Positions 26,701 through 39,500 of a stretch of 64,000 bases of DNA are shown in pieces. Within the stretch, counting starts at the first letter, position 1. Each line of letters begins with the position of its first letter. A program made the translations under genes and the position numbers. The DNA is from Symbiodinium natans. Taxonomy: Eukaryota; Sar; Dinophyceae; Suessiales; Symbiodiniaceae. A model generated the notes under the pieces. It searched no databases. It was not told where the DNA came from and worked only from the letters and a program-made list of their open reading frames with translations. The stretch is taken from positions 239,996 through 303,995 of the forward strand of contig CAJNDS010002724.1 in assembly GCA_905221605.1 (NCBI GenBank), read 5' to 3'.

Positions 26701-29700
26701 GGAAAAGGATGCCAAAATGCCAAGACGAAGACTCACCGGTGCACCGTAGTATTCTTCCATGACAGGCGTCGCTTTTCAAGTGATGCGAGCTTCAGTTCTT
26801 GCCAAGACATGTCCAAGGTCTGTTCAGACTTCTGGACATCGACAATGAAGGCCACGTGTGTCTCATGAAATGAGCCAAGTGTCGCTTCACAGTGGCACGA
26901 AAGGCTCGATCGATGTGGAGGAGTTCATTGCAGGTTGCTGCCGCATTCATGGCCCCGCCAAGGCACGACTGACAATGACAACCTCCGACGCAGGATCTAA
27001 GACTCTGAGATCTTTAGGCTTAAGCAGTCGATGGAAAGTGACCTTAAACCTGTTGGGGTAGCACAATCCCTTGCAAGTGTATGCTCCCCCAAGATCCAAC
27101 CTTTGGAGTTCCCCAGCTGGACAAGTAGGACTCAGCTTTGGCTGCGTCTTCACAGATGGGGTTTGAGGGTGACCAGATTGGATGCTCCTTGTGAGGCCAT
27201 CGACCTCACTACGCTCATGTGCCAGGCAGGGTTTCGGGTTTATGGGGGTTATGTTGGCTTCGAGAGGTCGGCTGAATGACTAGACTAGGCACAATGTCTC
27301 CAAGCCCTGAAAACGGATGTTCTCCAAGCCCTCCAGGTCTGGCAAGGCTCTTGTAATCGTAGCCTTTGGGGCTCACGAAAGGGAGCCACAGCACAGGCAT
27401 TGAAGCACGAAGCCAGGATGGTCCAGTGGCGTTATACGATGCTGCGCGAGCTTCGCACTGTTTGCAAGTCTGGGAAGAGCTTGTCGAACGCCTCAAGCAC
27501 TCTCGGTATGTGCTGGCTTTGCCACATCTTGGCACCATCCCGAAACCCTAAACCCTAAACCCTAAACCCTAGACCCTAGACCCTACACCCTAAACCCTAA
27601 ACCCGACCCTTCTCTCCGGCCTCAAGAAAATTAAGGACCCCTTCGCTAGGTGATGCTCCTCCATCGGCAGTGGCGCAATCATGCAACACTGTTGGAGGAG
27701 AGCGTTGGGCATAAGTTGCCATCAGATTGAAGCAGCCCTTTATCTTGGCTTTCTTCTGGTTGGTTCTTAAGACTTTAACCTTTTGGGTTTTGGTATGTTT
27801 TTGTAGAAACTACAATAAGGAGCCTAACAGCTAAACTTTTTAGGAGGGGCTCAGAAGTCAGCCGAATTTATAGGTGCCTTGCCTGGCGGTAACATGATAC
27901 CTTCGGAGCTCAGAAGGTGTTCTCGGCATGGTGTTCAGGAGTTCCTGCAGTACACTGGCTTCTTAGCCGGAGGTGAGACACCTGTCCGATCCTTAGCCGC
28001 CTAGGGCCTACTGGAGGGGCAAGCCCAGAGTTGCAAAATAAAGCGTCGGCCGTCAAAGAAGATTCAAAGGATGTCGCAGGGTTTTGAAGATCCTTCTAAC
28101 GCTTGTCCTACTCGGATCAGGCCACGATGTCGAGCGCCACCCCACTGGCAAGAGGCAGGGCGGTTGGTGGTCTTGTTCCTGTACTCTGTGCGACGTAGTT
28201 CCAGTCGGACTGCTCTGTTAATGTCTGAATGGCACTTCTGTATGTGAGTGGGTGTGGTTTTATTGGTAGCAGATGGAGTATGCAGGTGGACCTCACAAGA
28301 GGAGGACCACACGCAGCATGTCAAGAGCCTTGAGGTACCACAACCAAGTACAGTGCGGTGCACCAGCAATAAAGGTAGCTCCGGAGCCTCCAGGGACCTC
28401 TGTAGGTCTATCTCTGCACACGGCATTCAGAACACGACTGGCTATTTTGCGGTCTGAGGGGGCTGCAAGTTCAAGCAAGAAAAAGACTGCACATAGGATT
28501 CTGAAGTGCCTCCTCTGGCCATGCCTGGCTGACGCCGTGAGGATCACTGGCATTGAAATTGAAGATCGACCCAAAAAGTTGAAACCATGTTTGTGGTCCA
28601 TGTAGTTGCACCTGTGGACGGGCTGTTTGCCAGGCAGCCCCAAAACCCGCACCAAGACTGGCTGGCTTGTTTGCAGAAGTCGAGTTAGTCAGCGGATTTT
28701 CTTCAAAGCTTGTTTGCACCGCCAGTTTCGTCTGGCAAGCTTTAGTGACTGTCTCGCCTGGCGCGTGCACTAGGCCACCAAGTTACGCTCCCCCAAAATT
28801 CAGAAGCACACAATGACAGCTTAGTTGCTTCTGCGATGTGATGACTGCATGTAGTACGGTGAGAAGCTTACAGGCTGCATTGGCTTGCTGGTGACCGTGA
28901 CATGGGGTTGAAACTGTCGCACTGCGTACTTGGTAACTTGGTGCTCCATATCATCTTGCAGCCCTAGCCTACTAAACCCCAAACCCTAAATCCTAAACCC
29001 GAAAACTTAAAACCCTAAACCAGTCAGGGGCCCCGTACTTGGTTCCGCCAGGAGGTTCAGCTTCTGCATGGACAAGGCAGGGAGTACACTGCCCCTGCCC
29101 CGACAAAAGTGGGTCAGCCCACCAATATTAACAGGTATCCCTTTGCCAGCAGGAAACACTATGTCTGACACGCCACTATTTGGTCATAGTTTTAGCATTT
29201 TCGCGCTGTTGCTGCTGCGACGAATCTCGGGTGAACCTCCATGCAACAACCTTGTCGAACTGCCAAAGGGTTGGCGTGCTTAGTAATTCACTTGCTGCGA
29301 GGTGCTGTAATTCTTTCAACTGCGAACTTTTCTGAAGATGCAGGCAATCAGCAACGAAAACGTGTCTCTCGAGCTGCCAGAGTCTGAGGTGTGCTTAGCT
29401 GAAGAAGCTCCAAATCGTCTTGCAGAGGGGTTCGGGGGTCGCGGCCGATCTCGCATGGGAGTGAGCTCCCTGAGGTATCCTTAGCCCCTCTTGTTCAGAA
29501 TCAGTTTTCCCATCATAACCATGCAAAAGCTGCTGCTGCAGCCGAGGCCGGAATTGAGCGAGGTGAAGGTGCGATTCTTGGGTGCTGCTCGGTTCTGCGT
29601 CCGATGAGGGCCAAGCTGGCATGGAGCACTGTGTTGACCTTTAAAACGCAGACAGTTTCTCCATCAAAGGTTGCTGAAGCATGGGGAGGTCTTGAGAGTT

Positions 29701-32700
29701 CCACATTCTAGAGAACCTGAGGGCGTATCTCGTTTGAGGAGCGTCCACGCCGGGGCATCGGGCTGCTTTGCACGTCCTGTGTCATCTAGTTGCAGTATCG
29801 ATGGCCTAAATCAAGTTCCTCACTTGTGCATGTATGTTTGCATGGCATCTGGCTTCCGATTTCCATCATCTTCTGAAGCATATTCAGCTTTCAGCCGTCG
29901 ATCGAGGCGTTGAACCACGATTCCAGCATGAAGCCCAGATGTGCGGGTTACTGCAGTCGAGGCATCCACGCTGCAAGACTGTCCTCGGCCGGCTGTTCAA
30001 GAAATGACTACTGACAGGACTGACAGGCCTGAGGCGAAGTCACTTCTTTGAGAGGGGTGTCACTTGAGTCGCCCAATCCGTCTCTTTGAGGTCCTCACTC
30101 TCAGATAAAGAGCGCCGGTGCCCAAGTTTCAGCCCTTCTCTCACACTCTCTCTCGAAATTGAAGCAGTTCCATGACGTTCCCCCGTGGTTGTGCGACATC
30201 CCGAGCGAGGCAACAATGAGAGAAAACGTATGCGTGACACTGCCCAATCATGGGTGCTTAGTCTGCAGACGCATGTACCAGTGGGGTGTTTGATGCTGGC
30301 CAGCATTCCCAACCTCCCAGAAGAAACCGCAGCCAACGCAGTTGTGGCAGCATCTTTGTTGCCATTTTGTACGAAAGAGCACAAAACTAGTTCCTAAACC
30401 ATCTGGCAAGTGAAGGTTGTTCTTCCAAATTCCACATCCTTCCAATGGGAATTCTATCATAAACGGCACCCAAAATTAGAAACGACCACGACTCTTTGGC
30501 TGATGCTTGATCTACCCTTGCAGAGGTGCGTGTTCTCCCCACGATCCTCCCAAAGAAGAAGAAGAAGAAGAAGAAGAAGAAGAAGAAGAAGAAGAAGAAG
30601 AAGAAGAAGAAGAAGAAGAAGAAGAAGAGGCAGAAGAAGACGTAGAAGTAGAAGGAGTAGAAGGAGAAAGATGGAGAAGAAGAAGAAGAAGAAGAAGAAG
30701 AAGAAGAAGAAGAAGAAGAAGAAGAAGAAGAAGAAGAAGAAGATTTGTGCAAGCAACCTCTGCAGATGCGCGCTTTGTTTTGGGCAGGATAGTATGCACA
30801 ATGCCCACAGACAACCCAGAAAGCCGCAACAGCCGGAAGCAGCCGAAGCCCATGCGTGGCTTTGGCCCCAATTATGTCGGTTGCAGAAAGCTGATATCAC
30901 AGCATATCACAGCCAATCTGACTGTCCAGACACGGCACATTCATTGCGTCACTGTGCGAGTTGTTGCATGAGCAAGCTTCGGTGGGAGGATCTGAGATTT
31001 CGGATTCCTTGTTCTGTTTCCTTTACCTTGACCAGCTCTATACATCCCTTTATGCCCTGACGCTGTGCTGAGGTTAATTCTGAGCCTGTTCAGGATGTCT
31101 TGCCTGCGGGCACGCCGTTGTCGTTGTGACACGCTGAAATACAGTGATTTGGGGGACCCGTTACACAGCCTAAGTGAAGTCAAGGCATGAACGATGAGCA
31201 CCCTTTCGTTGGCCCCCCACATTGCTGCTTGATTGCCGGGCCTGTGGCAGCAAATTTTCCCATTCAGCTTAGTCGCGAGAACTTGGTTGCAATGTTGGTC
31301 TATGGAGCGCCCGCTCATCATTAAATGGCCACCACCAGGCCCCGCAGACTAATGATTATCTCCGGCATGCAACTCCCAAGGAGCTTGCTGATGGACCTGA
31401 AGCCGAAAGAGCTCTCGAATGAGACGTCTTGGCTTGTTGGCTTGACAAGCCAAACAGAGCCCAAATAAGCTACCTGAGCATGCTCAGGGAGCCAAGAAAT
31501 CAGGGATGCTCATCAAACAAAGCTGGTAACACGAAGCGTGCAGAGCTGATGTGAGGTCGCGAACTGCCCTTGCGGACTCTTCTTGACTTGTATTACAGAC
31601 GAACAGTGGACTTCGCAGGTGTTTTCGCGCTGCTTGCGACTCTGGCCAAAAACCGCTCTTGCTCAGGAGACCTGCTGAGTTGTGAGGATAGGCTTTTTGT
31701 GCTGAGGCCACGTAAAATTTTGTGGGAACATGTCGTTGCCAAAATTTCTTACATCTGTATTGCTGAGTGATGTCCGTAGAAGTGCATCAGCGCGTCAACT
31801 ACTGGTACTTGCAGTTTAAGACAGGAATATCGCGGAGCACCCAGATTCTGTACTGCCTGGTCTTCGTGACAAGGCGCGTTTGACATTCACCTTGCACACT
31901 TTCAGATTGAATGCATATCATGGGTCCTTGGGGCTAAGAAGGTGCAGTTGGTTCCCACGAAGATGCTGCTGGCATGAGAACCTTACATTGGGGGTTGTCC
32001 TGCTTGCACTTGCCAGATACTTGGACCTTCTTGCGCGGAGCTTAGTGGAGCCTAGCGTTGGCGAGTGCATGCGAGTGCATTGTGTAAGCAATGCTCAGGA
32101 CAAGACTCAAGCCTTCTATCTCGTCTTCTTCAAGATTACGTGCCCTCTTTCACATGCGCGACGCTTGCCTTGCGCATCAGCTGTGGGAAGGTATATAGTG
32201 ACTTCCATCATCGTCCTGGCAGTGTTCTACAAGCTTGATAGCACATACGAGCGCCAGAAGGACCACGTTGCTCCTTCCAAACTTCCAAGCCTTCCCCGGC
32301 TGTTGCACATGCGTGCCGGCACAGCCTTCACAGGCACGGCCATGCACGGAGAGCAGGACACCTGCAGTTTAGCGGCCATTCTGGTGCCGTGCAGCATCAG
32401 CGCCGTGCTCCTAGCGGAGACGTGCCCTTGGGAGTGCTGCGCATCGGGTTCTCAGAACACACAAATTACCATTTGTTTCTTTGGGGGGCCCTCGAAAAAC
32501 CTGTCGTCTGCTGAACTGCTGACAGGTATCAAGCTGTTGACATCCTGTGGACCTTCTCGCAGTTTTGCGAGGGCTTCGCCATGGTGCCTCCCGCTCTAAA
32601 TCGCGGAAGCACAGGGAACATCACAAAAGTCACCACAGACTAGCTGTTCATCGTGACAGGTTCCCCAGTATGTCTTCTGCTACAGGGATAGGCTGGCGAA

Positions 32701-35700
32701 GGACCGAGCGGACCCATAGACCACAACTTCCGTTTCGAACATGACCTTTGCATATATCTGAGAAGTGCCCATTGAAGGATGTCGGTGTGACCTTTTACGT
32801 GCTGTCCATGGGTGCCATTCCCAGAGTACAGTGCACTCAGAGCACGCTGGATAGACACATTGCCTGGCCTGACTTGTCTCGCCGCTGCCTACTTATGCAA
32901 AGTTGGCTTTCATGAAGTGATGAGCTTGATTCTGAGATGCTTGAGAGCTGTCTGAGTCTGAGTAGTGAAGGTGCGTATCGATGCTTCTACGCCGCGAATT
33001 GGATTTACAAGAAGGCCCCATACGATATCCATACGACGTATGTTGTGAGCTTGATGGCAATGCCCGCGACTCCTGCAGATGCAAGTCGCGATGTCACGGT
33101 TTTAGGGTTGCTCCTTCGTGCTTCATGAACATTCTCTTCAGTTCGCGAAGTTCAGGAGTGTAGCCGGCGGCCAGATTAATCCTTGTAAGATTTGCGCTAT
33201 GCTGAAGCCACCTGCTTGAACTCGCAACTCCGACCTGCTCTTGGCTTGAGCTTCCGGTCATCAAGCTGAATAAGCTGTTGACGGGATCTGTCTGACATGT
33301 GAGCCGCCACAATTTCAGCCCATAAATGAGGCAACACCTTGGACTAAGAGGCTCATTCTCATCAAGCTTCAGACCCTAAGCAGCATCACTTGATTTTTCA
33401 TCAAGTTGGCTGCTGCTCAGGACAACGCTCCAGCAACTAAGTTGTAACGCCTGTAATAGCAGTAACATGTCCGGCTGGGTAGCGCCCGCAAAAGGGGTGC
33501 TAGCTGATTCTAAGTAGTAAAGTAGTAGAAGAAGGTCAGTTGCAAGGTGCAGCCTGCACCGTGTTGCCTCTGGTGGGTGAGCTGGGCCCTTGTCGTTCGA
33601 AGACATGAGGTGCCTGGGCTGCATTAGAAGCCCACACCTTGTTCCAGCAGGCCCTACATGGCTGCGCAAACTCCTCTGACCCCACTTTCTATGTTCGCCA
33701 AGGAGAACCCTGAGACTCCTGAGAACCCCAAACATCATGAACATGCCAAACCCGAGGCCCAGACCCTCTGCTGGAGTTCGGCCAATGCGCTCCGCAACAC
33801 CTGGCAGTGCGCTCCATGCTGCTTGGCACTGCTTTGGTGGCAGCTTCTAGGGCAGCTGCCGAGCTTCTGTAGGGCTTTCTTTGGGTTTCTGAGTCCCTTT
33901 CATTTCTCCTCAAAAAGGGCACCATGGCTGGTGTCTTAGGGATCTCATGTTAGGGGGTTTACAAAGGAGTCAGCAGCCTCTGGGCCCCACAACAGCAACC
34001 GAAGTTCAGCTGAACCAGTGGTGCCTTGGGTAATCCCGGCTCCCGAAGTGTCCGGGCCGTTGCAGGATTACGGTGCGTTACGCGATCATGAATACATGTG
34101 TGCTGCACCTTGCAGGCACAGCTGGCCACAACCAACGGTGCCTTATCAGACTACGTCAAGGCAACTCGGACCACCAGTCACCACTCATAGTACAGTTATG
34201 TAATTATGCCCAAGCTTAGTTGCTGATTCCCTCTTTTCAGTCCCTGTCCGAGGTCCGCACTGTGGGCCGTGGCAGCTTCGGCGAGGCCCTCCTGGCCGCT
34301 CGATTTGATGGTTAAATCGCTTCCAGAGGGGGATGGGCCAGACTCTCTCTTAGCCTTCCAAGCCCGGCAAGTCTTATTCGCGCCCAGGTGAAGCACAGAA
34401 GCTCGGGCCAGATGTCGGTGCTGAAGCGTGTACGCCTGGAGGCAACTCGAAGGGTGAGAGAATGGGCGAGCATATTTCAAGCATTCGAAGCATTCGCATG
34501 GCTTTCAAGTTGCAGCATGTGGGAATGTGGGATCACCGTGGGTCGCAGCGCTGGACGAGTGGTCGTCAGGGCAGCAGCGATGCCGCCGCCGCAGCCGAGA
34601 GCGCGGCTCGGGAGGCACAGGTGCTGCAGAAGCTGCGGCACCCACACATAGCGGGGCTCCCAGCGTCGTGTCCCACTTTGTGCATTCAATCATGCAACTG
34701 TTCAACCCATGTCACCCAGTCAGTCATGACGTTGCTTCAGAAGCAAGTCTTTCATGTCCACTGTTGACACACTGAGCTGTGCCGCGACATGGAGTCGGTT
34801 TCACAGAGTGCCATAGAGTGCCCAAGACTGCACGGCCGGCCACCTTCCTGCGTATCCTGCGTGCTTGAGGTGGAGTTCTTGGGTGCATTTGTCGACAACT
34901 CACGGGACTCCACCGGCGGCGCTCTCTGTTTGCTGATGGCCTTCTGTGAAGGCCGCTGAGCGGGTTGTGCCATGTTGTACCCCTACTCAGCCCGATAGGT
35001 CATTTCTCAACAATGCTAACACAATGCAGGGAATGGATGCTTGAAGCACCGGAGAATCGACGCAGCCCTGACCAGGAGGCGACCTGCAGCACAGACTGCA
35101 GAAGGTGCGTCAGGTCCCTCTGCGTGCGGTGTGAGTTCTTGCTGTAATCTTACACTGTTGGTGGCTGGGGCACGGAATTCTACAGTTGCTCATAACTCAC
35201 CCGCAAACGCCGGTTTCGGAGGAGTGCCGTCGGCTCCCTGAGCAGCCTGCACTACGCTGGTTCGACCAGCTTTGCAGTGCGCTGGCCTACGTGCACCAGC
35301 ATCAGGCAGAGCAGCGACATGAGCAGTGGACATGCCGTGGTGTGTCAGTGTGTCACTTGATCCGATCTCCATCTTTCGGTGAGGTTTTGCATCGTGATCT
35401 CAAGCCTTCCAACATCTTCCTCTACGGTAGAAGTGGCGGCAGCGCCCACCATATTTATGAGGAGGACAGCCAAACTTAACACAGCATGGCACAGCGGCGG
35501 CATCAGTGAGCTATCTCTTGCTGCAAGGAGTCCGTGTCCATTGGGGACTTCGGAGTCAGCCGACCTCTGACCCACTCAATGGAGTTGGTAACCACAATGG
35601 TGGGAACACCCTGCTACCTGAGCCCTGAGGTGCGAAGGCTCAGGTGTTTTGCATGTGGTTCAGCACAACGAGTGCTGTGCAACGCGAGTTGGCATTCCGA

Positions 35701-36503
35701 GACAACCGTCGCATGTTGGCTCCTTGTCGTGCTGTCTGCCGCAACATCCATGTGAAAAGGACACTCCTGCTTGGTAGGTGTGGGCAGAAAGCGATTCTAC
35801 TTTCACCTGTCACACTCGACGAGAACGGACTGTACCACTGCACGAGACACAGTGCTCTGCCTCAGAGAGACTGAACATTTCTAGCCATGGTTGGACGGTC
35901 GGGCGGCTGGCGGTGTGCGCTGTTCCTGGCTGCTTCCCTGGGCTGGCACTGGGCGTTCAGCTGCTCACATGTTATATTCATTCAGTCAATATTAATGAGA
36001 ATGACAGTGTGACAACATCACTCGTATTTCAGAGTGCTTCGACATCCGCCCTCGAGGCGCCAAAGCCAAGGTTTGCCGCCAGCCGGGGAGCAACGCTTTC
36101 TGATCGCCCGCCATGGCCAGACGACCTTCAATGCCGAGAAGCGTTTCCAAGGCCCCCCCGTCCCAGCCGAAACGATGTCACGTCCTCATTAGTAGGAAAT
36201 GGCTTGGGTGGTTGAAGGGTTGAGGGGTTGAGGGGTCGAGGGTTAAGGAGCTTAGCCTTTGGGGAGTTGAGGGGTTGAGAGGTTCTGCCTCGGAAGAATG
36301 GGCCTGCGGATTCATCCAGACCACCCAAACAAATTTCTAAAGTGCACGAGGGCAGCTCATGGGCTACTCCCTGGAAAAACTGTTTGTGGCGTTGCTGCGT
36401 ACGCAAATACTGGAATATTAAATATGTAAACAAGTGAAAGAGATAAACAAACCAAATAAATAAACTAAATAGATATACATATAAATATATATAAAGAAAT
36501 AAA

Positions 36504-36534
<31 letters not shown>

Positions 36535-39500
36535 GTGTATATGGTCCCCCCCCCCCCCAGTTATCCACCTGTTTTGGGGGGGATAGGTATCTTCAGAGCT
36601 TCGTTGTATTCTGATACTATAGTGTGATTCTGATACTATAGTGTGACGATCTTGTGTAGTTACGGGTGTTTCTATAGTGCATAGTGTACTTAAATTTCAA
36701 GGCCTCAATGGTCAAGCACGATGAGGGACAAGGAGTTTTGAAGTTCAATCCGGAGTTTTGAACTTCAAAACTCCGGGATTCAAGATTCAAGATTCAAGGT
36801 TCCAGGGAAAAGCTTCCCCGGGATCTTGAGTCCAGGGTCCCCGAGTTTTGAAGTTCAAAACCCCGGATTGAACTTCAAAACTCGGGACCCTGGATTCAAG
36901 ATCCCGGGGAAACTTTTCCCTGGAACCTTGAATCTTGAATCCCGGAGTTTTGAAGTTCAATCCGGAGTTTTGAACTTCAAAACTCCGGGATTCAAGATTC
37001 AAGGTTCCAGATAAAAGCTTCCCCGGGATCTTGAATCCAGGGTCCCCGAGATTTGAAGTTCAAAACCCCGGATTGAACTTCAAAACTCGGGACCCTGGAT
37101 TCAAGATCCCGGGGAAACTTTTCCCTGGAACCTTGAATCTTGAATCCCGGAGTTTTGAAGTTCAAAACTCCGGATTGAACTTCAAAACTCACGGTGTACG
37201 AATCAACGTGATCGCGAAGCTATTTGTTCGCAGCGCCCCTGTGTACTCCCAGTCATTTCCTTCATCATGGCTAGTGTATGTGTCTCCGGCGTGGTGGCGT
37301 TCGATAGCGGTGCTGCGTATCTCCGCCTGGTGCCGACCAATCCCACGACGCCCCCGTCGCCTACGTCAGCAACGGCAACGGTTCCTTGGCCGACTTCCAA
37401 CACCCGAAGCGATGATCCAGTGTATGAGGCCATCAAGGATGGGAAAGTCAAAGTTCACTCCACTCGCCAGCCCGTGACAAAGAAAATGCTGCAGATCGCG
37501 ATGAGCAACATCCAGCGTGCACTCTCTTTGACAGCGGGAGCAGGCGGTGGTTGGAGTCCGGAAGCTGACTCTAGACTTCTTCGCCTCTTAGCTGCCAGTA
37601 ACATTAAGGCCATCCAGGATGCCGAGGGCGTACCAGCCATCAAGGACATAGACCACAACATCCCAGGGTGCCAGCACCATCGAGACGAAGCAGAACGCCA
37701 ATCCGGCGACGTGTGTAGCAGTAGCTGCGCCTGTTTTGGAGGCCCAGGGTGACATTGATCGGGAGCCAGAAAAGAGTGATTTTTGGTGGATTGCATCTGA
37801 TCGTAGCGTGCTTGAACAGGGTATGAGCAAACACAAGTTTGACATGTTGCAACACCAGCTGCGCTCGCGTATACCTTCAGGAGAATGCTTTGTGTGACAG
37901 TGACGGCAGAGAGCCTAGACGGGCCCATTCCCAAGGACACTGACCACAACATCCAGGAGAATGCCATGTCTGACAATGATGTATCTCCGAGCACATGAGC
38001 CAAAACACTCCATCCTTGGACGAGGCCATGGACGTCGACCACAACATAAGGAGCGGGTGAAGCTTAATCAAAACCCCAAGACTGGAGCCCACCTATTGAA
38101 GGACCTATTGGCCGCGAAGAGTCGAGCTGCGCAATATGAGTACTGGCAGCGGGGTAGAGACATGTGGACCAGCGCGGGCACCCTCCTGAGGTGGTACATG
38201 GACAAGTTTGCCACAAAGCACAAGTGACAAGGGGGGCTAGGCCAGCATCACGAAGCGGGCACTCCGCGGGGAGGAAAAAAAATCTAAAGTCCCGTTGCAT
38301 CTGCATCTAGTTCACGTCTGCTCATTTTCTCTTCAAAAATGCACCGACACACGCCATGGAATGCAGCAAAACGGTGGATAACTTGGGGGGGGGTAGCTGT
38401 GTATATTTTTTTTGCTCAGCTTCAGAAGTTTTAGGAATCTGAAGCTGGAATCTGGCCAAGCCTTGAGGGCCTGCAGGCCTTCTGATTCGTCAGCCTTTTT
38501 CTTCTTGCCCTCCCCCCTGGGTTTAGGGTTTAGGGTTTTCCCCCCCTTTGGGATCCCCGGCCCCAGAGCTCCGCATTCTTCCGAGAAACCTTATTAATGG
38601 GGGCGCTCAATTGCATTTCCAAACTCCGCAGAATACTGGTAGCGAGCAACCTTGTTAAACCGAGCCCAGCACTAGTTGGCCGTGCCGTCTCTCTCACTCA
38701 CTCACTCACTCACTCACTCACTCACTCACTCACTCACTCACTCACTCACACACACTCTCTCTCTCTCTCTCTCTCTCTCTCGTGGCTGGTGCGTGTCCCA
38801 CACGAAGTGGCTCACATCAGGTTCACCTTTGTTTCTGATTTACGGGCTCCCCTAAGTTTCAGAGGTGTGCCATCGCTCGTAGGCTGTTTGAAATTACTGC
38901 TCATCCCCATTCATTCAAGGCCTCAGCCCAGATGCAGTTTGGTCTCATCGATGCAGTGAGGTTCCATGGATGAGGGCCCCGTGTTGACCATCAAGGGCGT
39001 TTCCCAGGCAGAGGAGCTCGGCGAGTGGTTGAAGGCAAGCCCAGGGGTCCTGTAACGGCTTTTGCAGGTTGTATGCTTGGTACTCTTAGGAGCTATGGCA
39101 GCTACGGGTTCAGATCAGCGATTCTCGCCTTTCAAGGCTTCAAGTCCAAAGGATCCCCTCCCTGGTCATGTTGGAACCACCCCGGTTTGAGAAATGGCAT
39201 GCTGTCGGCCATGTACCGAGAGAATCTCCAACTTGGACTGTGGTAGATCGCAAAACCCTGTAGATATCCGAGGTGAACCCGGTTGCTGCAGTGTTCGTAT
39301 CGCCGCTGCTCCGAGCGCGGCAGACCCTGGAAGCAGCCAGGGCTGTGGCAGGAGCTGCTGTTTGTGCCAGGGGTTCTTGCTGTAAGAATTATTGTTGGTT
39401 TGCAGCTGAGTTTCAAAGGACTGCATATCGGCTTCAGCCGCACGAGCGTTAATTCGGTTAATTAAACAAGAGCATGCCGGCAGTATGAGAACTTTGCTTG

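Larger units (their letters stand above)
21086..26817 (+). other. 5.7-kb channel intron holding hydrolase-like exons
   Basis: The donor is GCTGGC after TEAE plus one base, and the acceptor is CCAAG before GT. Splicing gives TEAESLFRLLDIDNEG, the normal run from the first EF region into the second. Inside lie a poly-C tract, acyl-protein-thioesterase-like exons on the + strand and one coding-like minus-strand ORF. Confidence 0.7.
7127..29195 (+). other. Giant intron 1 of the ERD2 gene (22,069 nt)
   Basis: It begins GAAACC and ends TTTTAG. Joining exon 1 (phase 2) to 29196 gives HLIFALLLLRRIS, which restores the first to second helix of ERD2. It puts exactly 17 residues between HL and GIS, as in animal KDEL receptors. 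The interval holds unassigned exons at 8.6-9.7 kb and 16.4 kb, the EF-hand cation channel (17.2-27.2 kb), hydrolase-like exons and telomere-like repeats. Confidence 0.75.

Noticed and set aside
30387-31060. Long ORFs on both strands across the GAA repeat
   Set aside because: Poly-Glu, Lys, Arg, Leu and Ser reading of a microsatellite.
31880-32599. 239-codon ORF as a single gene
   Set aside because: It is read-through of several ERD2 exons and introns that happen to share an open frame (for example the 96-nt intron 32261-32356).
36787-37192. ORFs on both strands through the palindromes
   Set aside because: Both strands give nearly the same peptide, because the sequence is an inverted repeat.
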